A stretch of 64,000 nucleotides of DNA, taken from assembly GCA_963575745.1 (NCBI GenBank), contig CAUYUJ010018493.1, positions 333,131 to 397,130 on the forward strand, given 5' to 3'. Below, one piece after another: positions 42,300-52,901 of this stretch (its first letter is position 1; every line of letters starts with the position of its first letter). This DNA comes from Prorocentrum cordatum. Taxonomy: Eukaryota; Sar; Dinophyceae; Prorocentrales; Prorocentraceae. Below the pieces are notes generated by a model. That model searched no databases. It worked only from the letters and a program-made list of their open reading frames with translations, and had not been told where the DNA came from. The translations under genes and the position numbers were made by a program.

Positions 42300-44120
42300 T
42301 GATCCTTCTCCGTAAGCCTCTTCATTCCTCCCCTTCCCTCTACTCGATCCTCTTCATCCTTTTCCTACGTTTGAGCGATCATCCTCCTTGCTCCTCGTCA
42401 TCCCGTCCCCTCCTCGGCTTTCCTCCTACTCCTTCCTCGTCCTCCTCGACCTCCTAATCAATCCTCCTTCTCCGCCATATCCTTGACCATCATCATGCTG
42501 CTCATCATCGTGTGTTCAGCTCCTCCTTGTTCCAGTATTCCTCATGCTGTCACTGGCTGCCCACTTTCTCCTCCCGTTGGCTCCTCCATCTCCTTATTCC
42601 TCCGCCTCCTTCCTCTTCCCTCCTTCTCGTCACGGCTAAAATGGTTGGTGGCCCTTATTTCTAACAAAACACATGGGACAAAGTTCGGGTGCAGTATACT
42701 TGCGGGACCAATGCGCCACCGCACAACATTGTGTCGACGCACCAAAAAAACACCCAAGCATCCGTCGCGCCTGTTGTTCGCGCGCGACTGCCGGCGTTGG
42801 CGCGAGCAGGATGTTCCTTCGCCGCGTTTGCGGGGCGGTGCACGAGCGATTCCCAGGGTAAGTATCTGGGCGTTGAAAATGAGAGACGACGCGTCGTGGG
42901 AAATCGTAAATCATCCGAGGCCGCAGCGCGGGCGCCGCAATCAAAGCAGGTTATTGCTGAGCGCGAAGTGGGGAGCTTCAACGCGGTTGCCCCCGCAGAA
43001 CGGCGCGCACCGTTGTCGCCCGAACGACGGGTTTTTGCCGGCGCTGCCATGAGGACCGCCACCGTGACTCGAGAGCGGCCCGCGACCGCCTAGATTACGA
43101 CAGCTGCTCTTGAGCTCGCGCTGACCCTGGCACGAAACGGGCGGGGGGAAAGGAGGGAAGGGGAAGGCCGAGAGACAGGACGAGGGGAAACGGGCAAGGG
43201 AAGGGGAAGGCTGGGAAACAGGAGGGGGACAGGGATGAGGAGGAGAAGGAGGAGGAGGAAGAGGAGGGGTAGGAGGAACCGGGAGGGAAGTCCACGCGGC
43301 CACGCCTGCCTGCCTCGCGGCTTGCGCATCTCTTGCGGGTTGAGCCGATCGCGCGACCTCAGCCACATCGGCTGTGGACTGTGGGCTGCAAGGCCAGGGT
43401 GGTGCACACAGGAGGATGGTGTGCACTGGGGGACGGGGTGGTGCACGCTGGGGCAGTGTACGTTGGGGACGGCCTGTGGTGCACACAGGGGACGCCGACC
43501 AATTGGTGCACGCTGGTGGTGTTCACTGGGAAACCTGGTCCGTACGTGTGATACACACTCGGAACTGTGCAATACAAACCATACACAAATGCCCGGTGTG
43601 CACCCCTCTCGGCGCCCGAAGTGCACCAGTTGGCGTCTCTGCGCAAATCGGATTTGGTGGTCGAAGATCTACAGGAGATTCGGGCGCCACCCACACTGTG
43701 CACCACGACGCGGGCCCCCGCGACGTCTCCCGGGGGTGTCTGGGCAGCAAGCAGGGAAGACAGAACGAATGTTTGGAATCCTTGACGGGACCCAAGGCAC
43801 AAAGAGCTGGAAACGGAAGGGGACAAGCAGGAGAAGAGGACCGAAAGGAAGGGGAGGGGCAGAGAGCGGAGACGGTACGACACGGCAAAACACTTGGCTT
43901 GCAATCTTAAAACCAAGCACGGCACAGAACGGCACGGCACGCACGGCACGCACAGCACCGCAACGATGCAATAGGCAGGGCAACCGCGCACAAGCCAGCA
44001 TCCGCACATGAAAGCAGAAGACAACACACAAAAAATGAATCACATCGGGCTGCAAAAGACTAAACAAGAGTCCCTAGTGATCCTCTTGATTGCTTCGCAG
44101 CGAATTATTATCCTCCATCC
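42300..44120. other. Unassigned; CTC-rich, GAG-rich and GTGCAC-rich segments
   Basis: CTC-rich at 42,295-42,460, GAG-rich at 43,225-43,275, and a degenerate GGTGTGCACTGGGG repeat at 43,390-43,560. Near 43,925-43,960 GGCACGGCACGCAC repeats. No gene recognised. Confidence 0.45.
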
Positions 44121-44121
44121 C

Positions 44122-44332
44122 CCTTTCCCTCCTCCTCCTCCTCCTCCTCCTCCTGCCTCCTCCTCCTCATCATCCTTCCTCCTACACCTCCACCTTCCTG
44201 CGCCTGCTGCTCCTCCCTCTCCCCCCTCCCCCCTGAGGCTCCGAGAACAAGCTCACCGCGGGGCACCTCCTCCTCTTTCCAGCTCCTCCTCCTCCTCTTC
44301 CTCCTCTTCCTCCTCCTCCTCCTCCTCGGACA
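44122..44332. repeat. (CTC)n microsatellite
   Basis: Two CTC/TCC blocks (44,122-44,180 and 44,268-44,330) around a GC-rich gap. Confidence 0.85.
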
Positions 44333-44625
44333 CGGCGCCGGAAGGCTTCGCTGGACGTCCAGAGGTCGGTGGCAGGAGGCTCGAAATCCACGATCTCGGG
44401 CACCAGCCGTGCCAGCAACGCCCGCGCGGTCGTCTCGATGGGCGCCTGCACCGGGTACGGAGCGCGGCAGCACGGGAGCGGACAGCACCAGTCGTACGAG
44501 GCGACCCCGTGAAGCAGTCCAGCCGCCGCGTCTGCGGCTGCAGCGCCACGGGCTTTGTGTGCGCGGGGTGCCTCCCACGCGTCCTTCTGAGGGGCACAAA
44601 CAAAGCAACGGACATAACAACTCTG

Positions 44626-44704
44626 AATTCCGCGCGGATTTCTCGGATCGGCGCTGGGCCGCCCTGGCGGCGCCTCCGGCGCCGATCCCAGGAATCCGCG
44701 CGGA
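44626..44704. other. Long hairpin with CCGCGCGG
   Basis: The left arm (ATTCCGCGCGGATTTCTCGG, then ATCGGCGC) is inverse to the right arm (GCGCCGATCCCAGGAATCC, then GCGCGGA) with one or two mismatches. The loop is itself partly palindromic. No coding frame. Confidence 0.75.
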
Positions 44705-44747
44705 CATCCGAAGTCATCTTTTTGTATGCCAGTGTTTGTTTCCCTGC

Positions 44748-44905
44748 TTCTGGCGTGCCCGAAGCGGGGACGGAAAGCAGGGGGGGCGATGCCCAATAGC
44801 AGGTGCTGTCGCAAGCTAGCAACGGCCGCTGCTGGGCAGGCGACGTCTGCCAAATGGGCAACGTTCGCGGCGACGCCGACGACGAGTCCTTAGGCTGGTC
44901 ATCTG
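44748..44905. mobile_element. F3 family copy, right arm missing
   Basis: GCCCGAAGCGGGGACGGAAA, then ATGCCCAATAGCA and CGGCCGCTGCTGGGCAGGCG, align with the left arm and interior of F3 at 24,184-24,399. No inverse right arm follows, so the copy is truncated or decayed. Confidence 0.55.
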
Positions 44906-44909
44906 ACTT

Positions 44910-45910
44910 CGCGAGTCGCGCCCCGCAATGCGCGACGCACGGTTATCTTCGCGGTCTCGCGAGGCCACCGTAGAGGGGGGTAGCTGTGCGGCCCAGGCAG
45001 CGACGCACGAAGTGCGATTGTCTGCGATTGTCTTTGCGTCCACGGGGTGAGTGACCTTGAGCCATGGAGCTACGATGAAGAACGTTGACCTAACAACGAA
45101 GGGGATCCCCTGGCCCCGGCCAGCCCAAGCCACCGATAGGTTCCCCGACCTGGATCTGGGAACTGTCCGAAAACCATGCCCTCTCCCTGGGCCCGAGGCG
45201 ATCCTCGTGTTCGGCGTCCTGACTGTAAGAAACCTGCCTGGACTCAGCGGAACGGCTGCCGGTCTTCGCCCGCACTCTGCCCGCCTCCACTTCGCCCGCA
45301 CCGATCCTTCGGCGGCGCCTCGAAGAGCAGCGAGGCTGGCAGACAGATGGCCTCCAGGGCGGCCTTCAGGGGCCTGCCCCTCTTGACGGGGCCCTCCCGG
45401 AGCAGCCGGCTGCCGCGGGGCAGGTAGGACGCGCCCACCTGAGCGGCGAGGGAGAGGGGGTCCTGCGTGCAGAGGACAGGGCGGCCCTACGCGGTGACCA
45501 ACGCAGGCCGCCGTCGGCTACACGCAAGAGCGTCCCTGGGCAAGAAGAGGAGGAGGAGGAGGAGGAGGAGGGAGAGGAGGAGGAGGCGAAGGAGGAGGAG
45601 GAGGAGGAGGAGACCTCTGGTGCGCAGCTGCAGGAGGCGCGGTGCGGGGCCGAGCCCGAGCGAGCAGGCCGCTGTCGTCGCGCCGCATTCCGCGAGCGGG
45701 GAACCCCAGTTGGGCGACGATCAAAAACGGGCCTTACGCGCGATGACGTAGCGACCGCACGCGGTGGCTTACGCGGGCCGGCAGCGCGGCACGCTTGATT
45801 GGAGACCTGGTGACCAGGGCGCTTGCACGCGAGCTTACGCGGGCAGGTTGTGCGCCGATGTCGGCGCAGGCGACGCCGTTTCTCTGCGTCGCTCAGTTGG
45901 CCCGCACCGA
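44910..45910. other. Unassigned; possible further exons of the minus-strand gene
   Basis: GAG repeats at 45,546-45,612. The minus frame near 45,430-45,310 (RLLREGPVKRGRPLKAALEA) has exon-like composition, but I cannot connect it by clear splice sites. Confidence 0.35.
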
Positions 45911-45913
45911 AAG

Positions 45914-46180
45914 TCACTCGGCCACAGGTCCCTCTTGCGCGTAGCTTACGTTTGCACGGCGCACCACGTGTAGCGGGTGCGCCTGCGCGCCGCCCAACGC
46001 GCGAATGCTCCCCTGGGCCGTCTGCCCCGCTTCCCTGGCACCGCCCGCCTGCATGTCCCGCTGCAGCGAGCAGTCCGCCTGGCCGAGCGAGCGGTAGATC
46101 CGCTGCACGTCCTCCCGCCTGTGGACGTCCGCCTTGAGCCTGCGTCCGCACGCGGACCGCGGCCGCTGCTTCTTGGCCCC
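45914..46180 (-). CDS. Candidate exon 3 of the Ala/Gln-rich protein gene
   Basis: Begins after the acceptor TTTTGCCCAG at 46,181 and reads 88 codons to a stop at 45,914. The sequence starts GAKKQRPRSACGRRLKADV and continues with a likely helical stretch (EDVQRIYRSLGQADCSLQRD). This composition differs sharply from the low-complexity exon 2 and looks like folded protein. Splicing the 209-base intron joins it in phase 0 to exon 2; without splicing the exon 2 frame continues into Arg/Ser/Cys-rich nonsense. Real use could instead end at another donor near CACGTG|GTGCGC. Function unknown. Confidence 0.4.
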   Translation of the reverse strand, partial: GAKKQRPRSACGRRLKADVHRREDVQRIYRSLGQADCSLQRDMQAGGAREAGQTAQGSIRALGGAQAHPLHVVRRANVSYAQEGPVAE

Positions 46181-46389
46181 CTGGGCAAAACCAACCAACG
46201 TCGAATCTGGAAATGGGACGCCGGAGCGATTCGGAAAGCGCGTCGGATCGGACTGCATCGGGACGGAGTCGAGATCGAACCGGTTCGGCTGCGCCAGGAT
46301 GCGCAACAGCACCACGCGAGCATTGAGGAGCGTGGGATCGTCGGACTCTCGGAACCGAATCGCATCGATCGGTTCGACGTGGGCCCGGC
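46181..46389 (-). other. Candidate GC-AG intron carrying a dispersed repeat (R4 copy 1)
   Basis: The donor is CACCCAG|GCCGGG and the acceptor TTTTGCCCAG|GGGGCC. Length is 209 bases, phase 0 on both sides. The hexamer CCCAGG spans both junctions, like a target duplication. Positions 46,200-46,375 align with 50,385-50,570 outside any gene, sharing words such as GAACCGAT, GCATCCTG(G/A)CGC and the GTTCGAT and CCGATCCGA blocks. A repeat that coincides with an intron recalls introner elements, known in dinoflagellates. Confidence 0.4.
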
Positions 46390-48165
46390 CTGGGTGAGGC
46401 CCAGTGCATCGCGACCGCCCATCAGCATCCGCAGCACCAGATCGTCCTGCGCCACTGCCAACGGGCTGGGCATGCCCGGAGCCGCCCCGGGCCGCGCTGG
46501 CGCTCCAGACACCAGGCTGGTCAGTAGGGCGTCGTCCGTGGCGGCAGACGGCTGGGCTGCATGGAGCTGCGGGGACACCGCACAAGCGAGCTGTGGCTGC
46601 TGGTAGGGGAGAGGCGCCTGCTGGTGCATTGACTGCTGCAAAGGCTGCTGAAAGGGCTGCTGCAGCTGCTGTGGCTGCTTCACCAGATGTTGCGACTGCT
46701 GCTGTTGGCCGTGCCACTGCAAGCTGCTGCCATCGATCGTAGGTTCCCGTTCAGGCTCCTGCGCTGGCCTTTGCGTCGACTGCTGCTGCCACTGAGGCAA
46801 ATGTTGAGGCAACTGTTGCGGCAACTGATGCTCCTGTGGCAAGTGCTGGTGAGCTGGGGTCTGCTGTTGCTGCAGCTGCTGCTGATGCTGGACCGGTAGC
46901 TGTTGTTGCGGGTGTTGCGGTGGCAAATGCTGATGGACTGGGGTCTGCTGCTGCTGCTGCTGCAGCTGCTGCTGAGGCTGGGCTGGTAGCTGTAGATGCG
47001 GGTGTTGCGGTGGCATATGCTGATGAGCTGGGGTCTGCTGCTGCAGCTGCTGCTGAGGCTGGGCTGGTGGCTGTTGATACAGGTGTTGCGGTGGCAAATG
47101 CTGATGGACTGGGGTCTGCTGCTGCTGCTGCTGCAGCTGCTGAGGGTGGACCGGAAGCTGCTGTTGAGGTATCTGCTGATGGTCCTGCTGTTGAACTTGC
47201 TGTGAGCCGTGCTGCTGCTGCTGCTGCTGTTGCTGGTTCACCCCGCTTGTGGGCAGCATGTCAGCCTGCGCTGCTGCTGTCGACGGTACTGGTGCTACTG
47301 GAGACGCTGGGGTGGCGATGTGCGGCGCCAGCGGAGGACGCAACGTGGACTGGGGATGCTGCTGCGGCTGTGCTCCTGTGCCTGCGGGTAGGGCCGCGGC
47401 CGGCTTCAGCGCGCTGAGTTGCCGCACTTGCTTCCCTGCGGTAGGTGACATGACCGTTGGGGCCGCTGAGACCGAGACCGCATCTACAACTGGTCGCGCC
47501 TCTGGCGCAGCCACAACCGGGCTCGGCCCGCTCGGCCTGGCTGCCGACACGACTGGCGCGGCTACTGACGCCGATACGGCTGGGGCGGCTACTGGACCGA
47601 TCGCCTGTGCAGGCGCAGCCGTCACGGCAGCCATGCCCGCCGTCCCCCCAAGCGTGGCAGAGGGGCCAGCCGCAGCAGCGGAAAGGCTGGCCGTTGTGGC
47701 GGCGACTGCCGGCGCAGCTTCGGCCCGAGGAGGCTGCTGGCTTGGCTGCCCCTGCTGCAGGGCACCCGCTGCTGGGACGGCTGGCGTCAAAGGCGTCGCG
47801 GGCGTGGGCGCGGGCGCCTCCCCAGGCTCCTCCGCCTCACGAGCCATCGTTGACGCCGGCGGCGCAACCGGCGAGGTAGCCGAGCTGGTTGCCTGGGCGC
47901 CGGCGACTGGAGCGAGAGACCTCGGTGCGGCCGAGCCGCCAACGCCCAACGGCGCCACACTCTTCATGGCAATTGACGACGTCGGCCCCCCGGCCACGCC
48001 AGGCCGCGAGAAGCTGGCCCCTGTGGCCGGCATCTCTGCCGGTTCCTCGAAATCGTCGTCGTAATCGCTATCGCCCGCGGGGCGATTGGTTGCCGCGGGG
48101 GCGCGGGCCGGGGCCACGGCGGCGGCCTTTGCGGCCCCTGCGACAGGAGCCAGGCTCGCGCGCGC
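46390..48165 (-). CDS. Candidate exon 2: Ala/Pro-rich then Gln-rich region
   Basis: 592 codons in one frame. Residues 1-45 include an acidic patch (SDYDDDFEEP). The next 230 are Ala/Pro/Val-rich and probably disordered. About 47,235-46,620 encodes a Gln/His/Pro-rich region with repeated units (QQQTPVHQHLPPQHPQ) and pure Gln runs from CAG repeats. The last 60 residues (SPLAVAQDDLVLRMLMGGRD) look more ordered. Such Gln-rich disordered proteins are often transcription or RNA-granule factors, but nothing here fixes a function. The long frame with consistent amino-acid choice over unique segments supports real coding; the CAG tract alone would not. Confidence 0.5.
46620..47235. repeat. CTG/CAG-rich tract
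   Basis: Runs of up to eight CTG with a higher-order unit of roughly 100-170 bases (GGCAAATGCTGATGGACTGG then GGTCTGCTGC). On the minus strand this encodes the Gln/His/Pro repeats of exon 2. Confidence 0.85.
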
Positions 48166-48325
48166 CTGTCGGCCGAACGCAAGACTGAGTGCTCTTTGGT
48201 ATGCGGCTTTAGGGGGCCGCGGGAATGCAGATCTAAGCGTGCAAGCCAGGGTTGCCAGGGAACCCTGTCGGTCCGCACTGCCAAAGGTCACTTCTGCGAA
48301 AGATCAATTTTGCGCGCAGCCGAGC
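48166..48325 (-). other. Candidate GC-AG intron 1
   Basis: The donor CCAAG|GCTCGG and acceptor GCCGACAG|GCGCGC give a 160-base intron, phase 0 at both ends. It joins two minus-strand frames that are otherwise out of register. The similar donor to intron 2 supports the model. No repeat match seen. Confidence 0.4.
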
Positions 48326-48898
48326 CTTGGCTGGGGTCGCCATGCCAGCGACGGGTGCCACGCCCGCCGCTGCGCGCGCCGCACCAGCTGTCGCAATTCC
48401 AGCCGCGGGCGCGACGCCGCCCGCCACAGGCGCGACGCCGCCCGCCGCGGGCGCAACTCCTGCCGCCGCGGGTGCGAACCCAGCCTTGGGAACGATGCTA
48501 CCCGCCGCGGGGGCAACGCCGCCCGCCACGGGCGCGATGCTTGCAACTGCTGGCGCCCTCGCCGCCGCGCCCGCCGCCGGTGCCAAGCTCCGGGGGGCGG
48601 CGGCTGGAGTCGGTGCCAGCGCAGCCGCGCCGGCATCGGCCGCGGAGGCGGTGCCTGCGGCTTCCGACAAGGCGCCCGTGAACATCGAGAAAGCACTGGC
48701 AAACGTGTTCGGGGCGGCGGCGCCGCCGGTCACCGCAGAGTCGGACACCTCCATGGTACTCGAGGCCGGCGACACGTCCCCGCCCCTCTGCGCGGCGGGC
48801 GCCCCGGGCGGCGCGATGCCCTGTCTGGGCGCGGCGCCGCCTGCGGCGGGCGCCACCCCCACCCGAGTAACCCTCGCAAGGCGCTGATATCTATCCAT
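48326..48898 (-). CDS. Candidate exon 1: Ala/Gly/Pro tandem repeats
   Basis: 191 codons from an ATG at 48,898 (MDRYQRLARVTRVG). A middle segment (EVSDSAVTGGAAAPNTFASA) is followed by about ten imperfect repeats of VAPAAGG or VAPVAGG (48,350-48,560), made by a 21-27-base DNA repeat. The F1 foldback element begins at the start codon, so the true 5' end may lie elsewhere. A second possible start is the ATG at 48,754. With exons 2 and 3 the model protein is about 871 residues. Confidence 0.4.
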
Positions 48899-49030
48899 AT
48901 CCACCGCCCCTGGCCAGGCCAATCTTCGGCCCAGGAGCGGTGCACATGCCCTCCTACGTGGCCAGGAAAGCATGTACACCGCTTCTGGGCCCATGGGCCT
49001 GAGCACGGTGGATCTGTGCAGATCGCGTCG
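48893..49030. mobile_element. Foldback element family F1, copy 4
   Basis: CCACCGCCCCTGGCCAGGCC, GGAGCGGTGCACATGCCCTC, CTACGTGGCCAGGAAAGCAT and TGTACACCGCTTCTGGG align in order with copy 1 (CACCGATTCTGG, ATCGGTGCATACGGCCTCCT, ACCTTGGCCAGGAAGGCAT). The right arm is GAGCACGGTGGATCTG. Confidence 0.65.
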
Positions 49031-49034
49031 CCCG

Positions 49035-50380
49035 ACCTCGCGCCCGCAGAGCCGCTGGCGCCCAGCGGCGAGTCGAGACCTCCAGGCTCCGAGGCTGGGG
49101 GCCTCAGCGAGGGTCTGCAACAGGGGTGGAGAGCCAAGGAGATGGGCATTGCGAACTCCCTGGGCCCCGATTGCAAATGTGTTTGGCGAGGCTCACGGTC
49201 GAATGCGTGTAACGCATACCCTTGGCATCATATGTTTGAATACATCTAGTTGGAGGTTATCTATACACAAGCATCACCAAATGTTGTATGTACAAGAGAT
49301 GTAGCTGTATCCTCGAATGGCCCTACAAGCGGTGCGATGGTGGTAAGGGGGGGGGCGTTGATGCCTTTTACGGGTGGCGGAAACGGCGACCCTGTTTTGC
49401 GCAGGGGCTCGAGCCGCCCCCAGGAACTTGATGCCCCAGGGCGGTGGGTGGCTTGTTCGCAACCGACGGAGCGCCTGAGCGCGTCCGGCCCCGTGCCTGG
49501 ATGCCTGCGGGCAGAAGCAGCGACTCTCACACGGGCTCCGGCGGCGACGAGCTAAAAACTGTAGGAGTTGGACCTCGGACAACAGAACATACTTCAGGAG
49601 AAAGAGACCCTCCGCCGGCCCAAACTGAAGAACGCTGGAGAGTGCCCTCCCCAAGAATGCACAAGAGCATCCAACAAACAAGAAACACCTGAGGGTACCC
49701 TCCCCGAGCCGACCTCGATCTTAGACCTCGGTCCGACTGTGGCTGAGCGCGCACGGGGACCGCCGTCGAGGAGGGGTTGCCCTGAGATGCGCGTCGCACG
49801 ACTGAGTGGGGGCAGCCACCGAGGCAGGCCCGCGAGCCTGGCGGAACCAACACGTTTTTTCGTGTCGCAGCGCTGGCGGTCGCCCAACACGGTCGAAGGG
49901 AGGACCAACACACACTCACGCGCACGTTTTGGCGTCACGGCCACGCGCGTAGCGACGCGGTGGAGACAAGCGGATGAGAGAACCGAATGGACAGTTCGGC
50001 AGACACGGCTGGGCACTCAAGCAGCACAGAGAGGACGTACACTGAGCAGACCCAGTCTGGGCTGGAAATGTTCGAGGAACGCTTCGTGCAATCCACAAAA
50101 GGTTATTAAAACTTTCGTTGGTGGACCTACAGGGAAGCCAAGACGCTTCGCCACTGCATGAGTACAAGGTTCACAGATCGGAAACCTCGCTGCACGGGAG
50201 TCTCACGGGGAGGAAGCCGTGACAGTCAAAAAATAGACCCCTGACTACTTTTTGACTATTTTTGTATATTCCCCCTGTAGAGGCACGAGCCCAACTTAAT
50301 CCTCCTCCCCCGCGGCCTGCTGCGCGCCTTCCGGGTGCGCCCGTCGTCCGGCGGCCTGGACGACTCCCGCGCCTTGGCAG
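49035..50380. other. Unassigned sequence
   Basis: Mixed composition. Frames of up to about 195 codons show no motif. Confidence 0.4.
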
Positions 50381-50384
50381 GATC

Positions 50385-50570
50385 TGTCAGCATCGAAACC
50401 GGACACCGGGCCGAATCGGAACTTGCATCGGATCGGGCTGCGTCGACACAGGGTCGGAATCGAACCCGATCGGCCGCGTCAGGATGCACAACAACGCCTT
50501 GCACGCATTGGGCCGCACCGGGTCTGCGGAATACCGAACTTGAATCGGTTCAGGCCGGTCGGTACCGATT
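50385..50570 (-). repeat. Dispersed repeat R4, copy 2
   Basis: Aligns on the minus strand with the candidate intron at 46,181-46,389, roughly 60-65% identity by eye. The order of blocks GAACCGAT, GCATCCTGACGCGGCCGA, GTTCGATTCCGACC and CGATCCGATGC is kept. Confidence 0.55.
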
Positions 50571-50589
50571 TTGAGGTGATTCGAAGAAG

Positions 50590-50745
50590 GCTTTGATCGT
50601 GTCCCCGATGGTTTTCGGGCCAGAACTTTGCCCCCCCCCCCCCCCCGAGCACTCTCGGCCAGGCACAGCTTCTGGTAAGCATCCCGAGGCTGGAAAGCCG
50701 CTGAGAACCAGATGAGACGCCCGAAAACCTCGAACCTCAAATCGG
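50590..50745 (-). repeat. Dispersed repeat family R1, copy 3
   Basis: GATGGTTTTCGGGCC, a C run, GAGCACTCTCGGCCAGGC and AAGCATCCCGAGGCTGGAAA match copy 2 in order. It lies directly beside R4 copy 2. Confidence 0.6.
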
Positions 50746-50749
50746 ATCG

Positions 50750-51160
50750 GGGCGGCGCGTGGCTCAAGAGGGGGCGCCGCGAGGGGGATGGGTTTTTAAG
50801 AAGGCGGCGGGACTAAGAAGGCAATAGGGTTCCATAAACACCTGCGCAGCTTCCGCAACACTTCACTCCGCCGCCTCCTTCGGAGGCCCACATTCGTGCG
50901 CGCCGCTAGCGGACCTCGAATCGGATCGGGCTGGCGGCGGTCGATATTGACCCAGACATCTGGCGCTGCACCTTTCTCGATGCGTAGGCCCCCAGAAGGC
51001 CCGACCCTTCCCCTGGGGCCGGCTTACCTCCACGGGGCGTTATTTCACGGTCCTGGGTGCACACACGTCGCAAATCCAAACAAAGACTACCGCTCCAAAT
51101 TGTTCCAACCGTCCTGTGGCGTTTGGTACTGATTTTCGATGCGCATTGCGCCCGCATTCC
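50750..51160. other. Unassigned; short F2-like motif
   Basis: TTTAAGAAGGCGGCGGGACT and AAGAAGGCAATAGG near 50,795-50,830 recall F2. ACCTCGAATCGGATCGGGCT at about 50,913 echoes ACCTCAAATCGGATCGGGG at 50,735. No gene. Confidence 0.4.
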
Positions 51161-51164
51161 TCCT

Positions 51165-51350
51165 CCGTCTCCTCCTTTTCCTCCTCCTCCTCCTCCTCCC
51201 TCTGCTCGTCGTCCTCCTCCTCCTCCTCCTCCTTTCTCCTCCTCCTCCTCCTCCTCCTCCTCCTCCTCCTCCTCCTCCTCTCTTCCTCATCCGCCTCCTC
51301 CTCTTCCTCCTCGTCCTCCGTATGCTCGTCGTCCTCCTCCTCCTCCGCTG
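51165..51350. repeat. (CTC)n microsatellite
   Basis: Nearly 190 bases of CTC/TCC with CGT interruptions. It lies beyond the possible 3' end of the large retrotransposon; in that element's sense it is a GAG tract. Confidence 0.9.
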
Positions 51351-51354
51351 TTTC

Positions 51355-52730
51355 CGCTGTTTGCCGCGCCATGAAGGTCTGTGCCTTGCAGCGCCCCTCG
51401 GCGGCCGAAGCCGCCGCCAGAGGAGGGGGGAGGAAGGCCCGTCCCGCCCAGGCGCGCGGGGCGGCGGAGGAGCGGGGGCCAGGCCTAGCCGCGCGCGCGG
51501 CCGACTCGCGGGCGCCCTCGGCGCCGGGGGGGGGGGGCCTCGCCCAAGAGGAGAGGAAAGGGCCTCCAGGATCTCTAGAGGGCCTTAGAGGAAGAGCGGG
51601 AGGGCGAGGCCCCAGAGACGCGAAAGGCCAGGCACCAGTGGACCCCGCGAGGAGGGAGGGAGAAAGCCTACGCGGGCCCCAAGAAGAGGGAGCGGGGTCC
51701 AATGGCCTGCAACTCGCCCCCAGGCCCGATGCGCTGCCGCCCAGGATAGCAGCCTGGCAGCTGCATCACCTGTCCTGGGCGGCAGTGCCCAGGCCATGGA
51801 GCACGAGGGCCAGGGCTCGCCTGGCGTGCCACCCCCTTTACCCCCACAAGCACAGGGCCTGAGCCAGGAGACCATAAGTGGAAAATGAGGCGGCTGGGGG
51901 TAAGGGGGGTGGCACCAAATTATGTCCCTCGGGACCCCGACGACTCGGCCCCCTCACTGGGCCACGTCGGTGGTCGCTGGTGTTGTAGTAGAGCATGATT
52001 CTGTCGCCCTCGAGCTTGTGGTACTCTACTCAGTCCTGCTGGTCGAAATCGGTATGATGAGCCTTCTCCATTTGCTCCATTCACTCCATTCAACTCGGCA
52101 TCGCTGATCCAGTGGTCGTCTGTCTCGATGATGGTAGGCTCTTTGTACTTGGCTCGGTCGCCCTGGTCGAGTGGAACTGTTTGACTGTGTTGGGCTCGGG
52201 CTCCTGGTACTCGTCTCAGCCGATGAGGTAATTGTCGTGCTGGTTAGGGTCGATGGGGGCCGGCTTGTTGCTGGTAGGTGGAATAGATTGTGGGCGCACT
52301 CAGGCCTCCATGCACCGACTTCAAGTAGGGTTCATGGCGGCCCTACCTCGTCCCGCTATGGCTAGGGGTCACGGTGCCCTCGGTGGGGGCGAACCCCAGG
52401 CCCAGTGATTCTTCTGCTGTCGATGAGGAAGGTCAACGCTGCCCTATGCTTCGCCCTTGGGCGCTCGGGAGCTCCGTCTCCGCCATGGGAATGGCGGGGG
52501 TGGCGAGCTAGGGCGGACCGCGGGGGCGCGGGCAGTACTCGTCCTGCCCCCCCCCCTGCCCCTCACCATCCCCCCTGGTAGGCGCGGGCGGTCCTCGTCC
52601 TGCCCCCCCGCCCTTCGAGCCCGTCTCGAAGTTGGATCCTTGCCTCACCAGGGCAGCGTTGACTCGTACTTGGTGCAGTTGGGGTAATCTGGCTGGTACC
52701 TCTGAGCCCTGGCTGAACGGCGGCCGTGTC
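51355..52730. other. Probable 3' untranslated or flanking region of the large retrotransposon
   Basis: No coding frame of quality. 52,525-52,615 contains GCGCGGGC-GT-CTCGTCCTGCCCCC twice, about 55 bases apart. Neither a poly(A) tail (poly-T on the plus strand) nor a clear target duplication was found, so the 3' end is not located. Confidence 0.4.
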
Positions 52731-52736
52731 CTTCAC

Positions 52737-52890
52737 TGTGCAAAACGTGGCGACGTGTGCCTGGGGTGTTCCCTCGCATTCGGGGCTTCCCCAGGACTTG
52801 CGTCCTGACGACTTGTGCAAAACTTGGCGACGTAGCCTGAGGTATCCCCACGCACTCGGGGCTTCCTCAGGACTTGCGTTCTGATCCTTT
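52737..52890. repeat. Tandem repeat of 76-77 bp at the 3' side of the element
   Basis: GTGCAAAAC(G/T)TGGCGACGT, then CTCGGGGCTTCC and AGGACTTGCGT(C/T)CTGA occur twice in tandem. The stop codon of the downstream frame (52,902) lies just before it in the sense of the element. Confidence 0.8.
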
Positions 52891-52901
52891 TGTACTTGTC
52901 G

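Noticed and set aside
51040-51702. Minus-strand protein of 220 codons with an acidic poly-Glu/Asp centre
   Set aside because: The acidic region is the CTC microsatellite and its flanks lack recognisable motifs.
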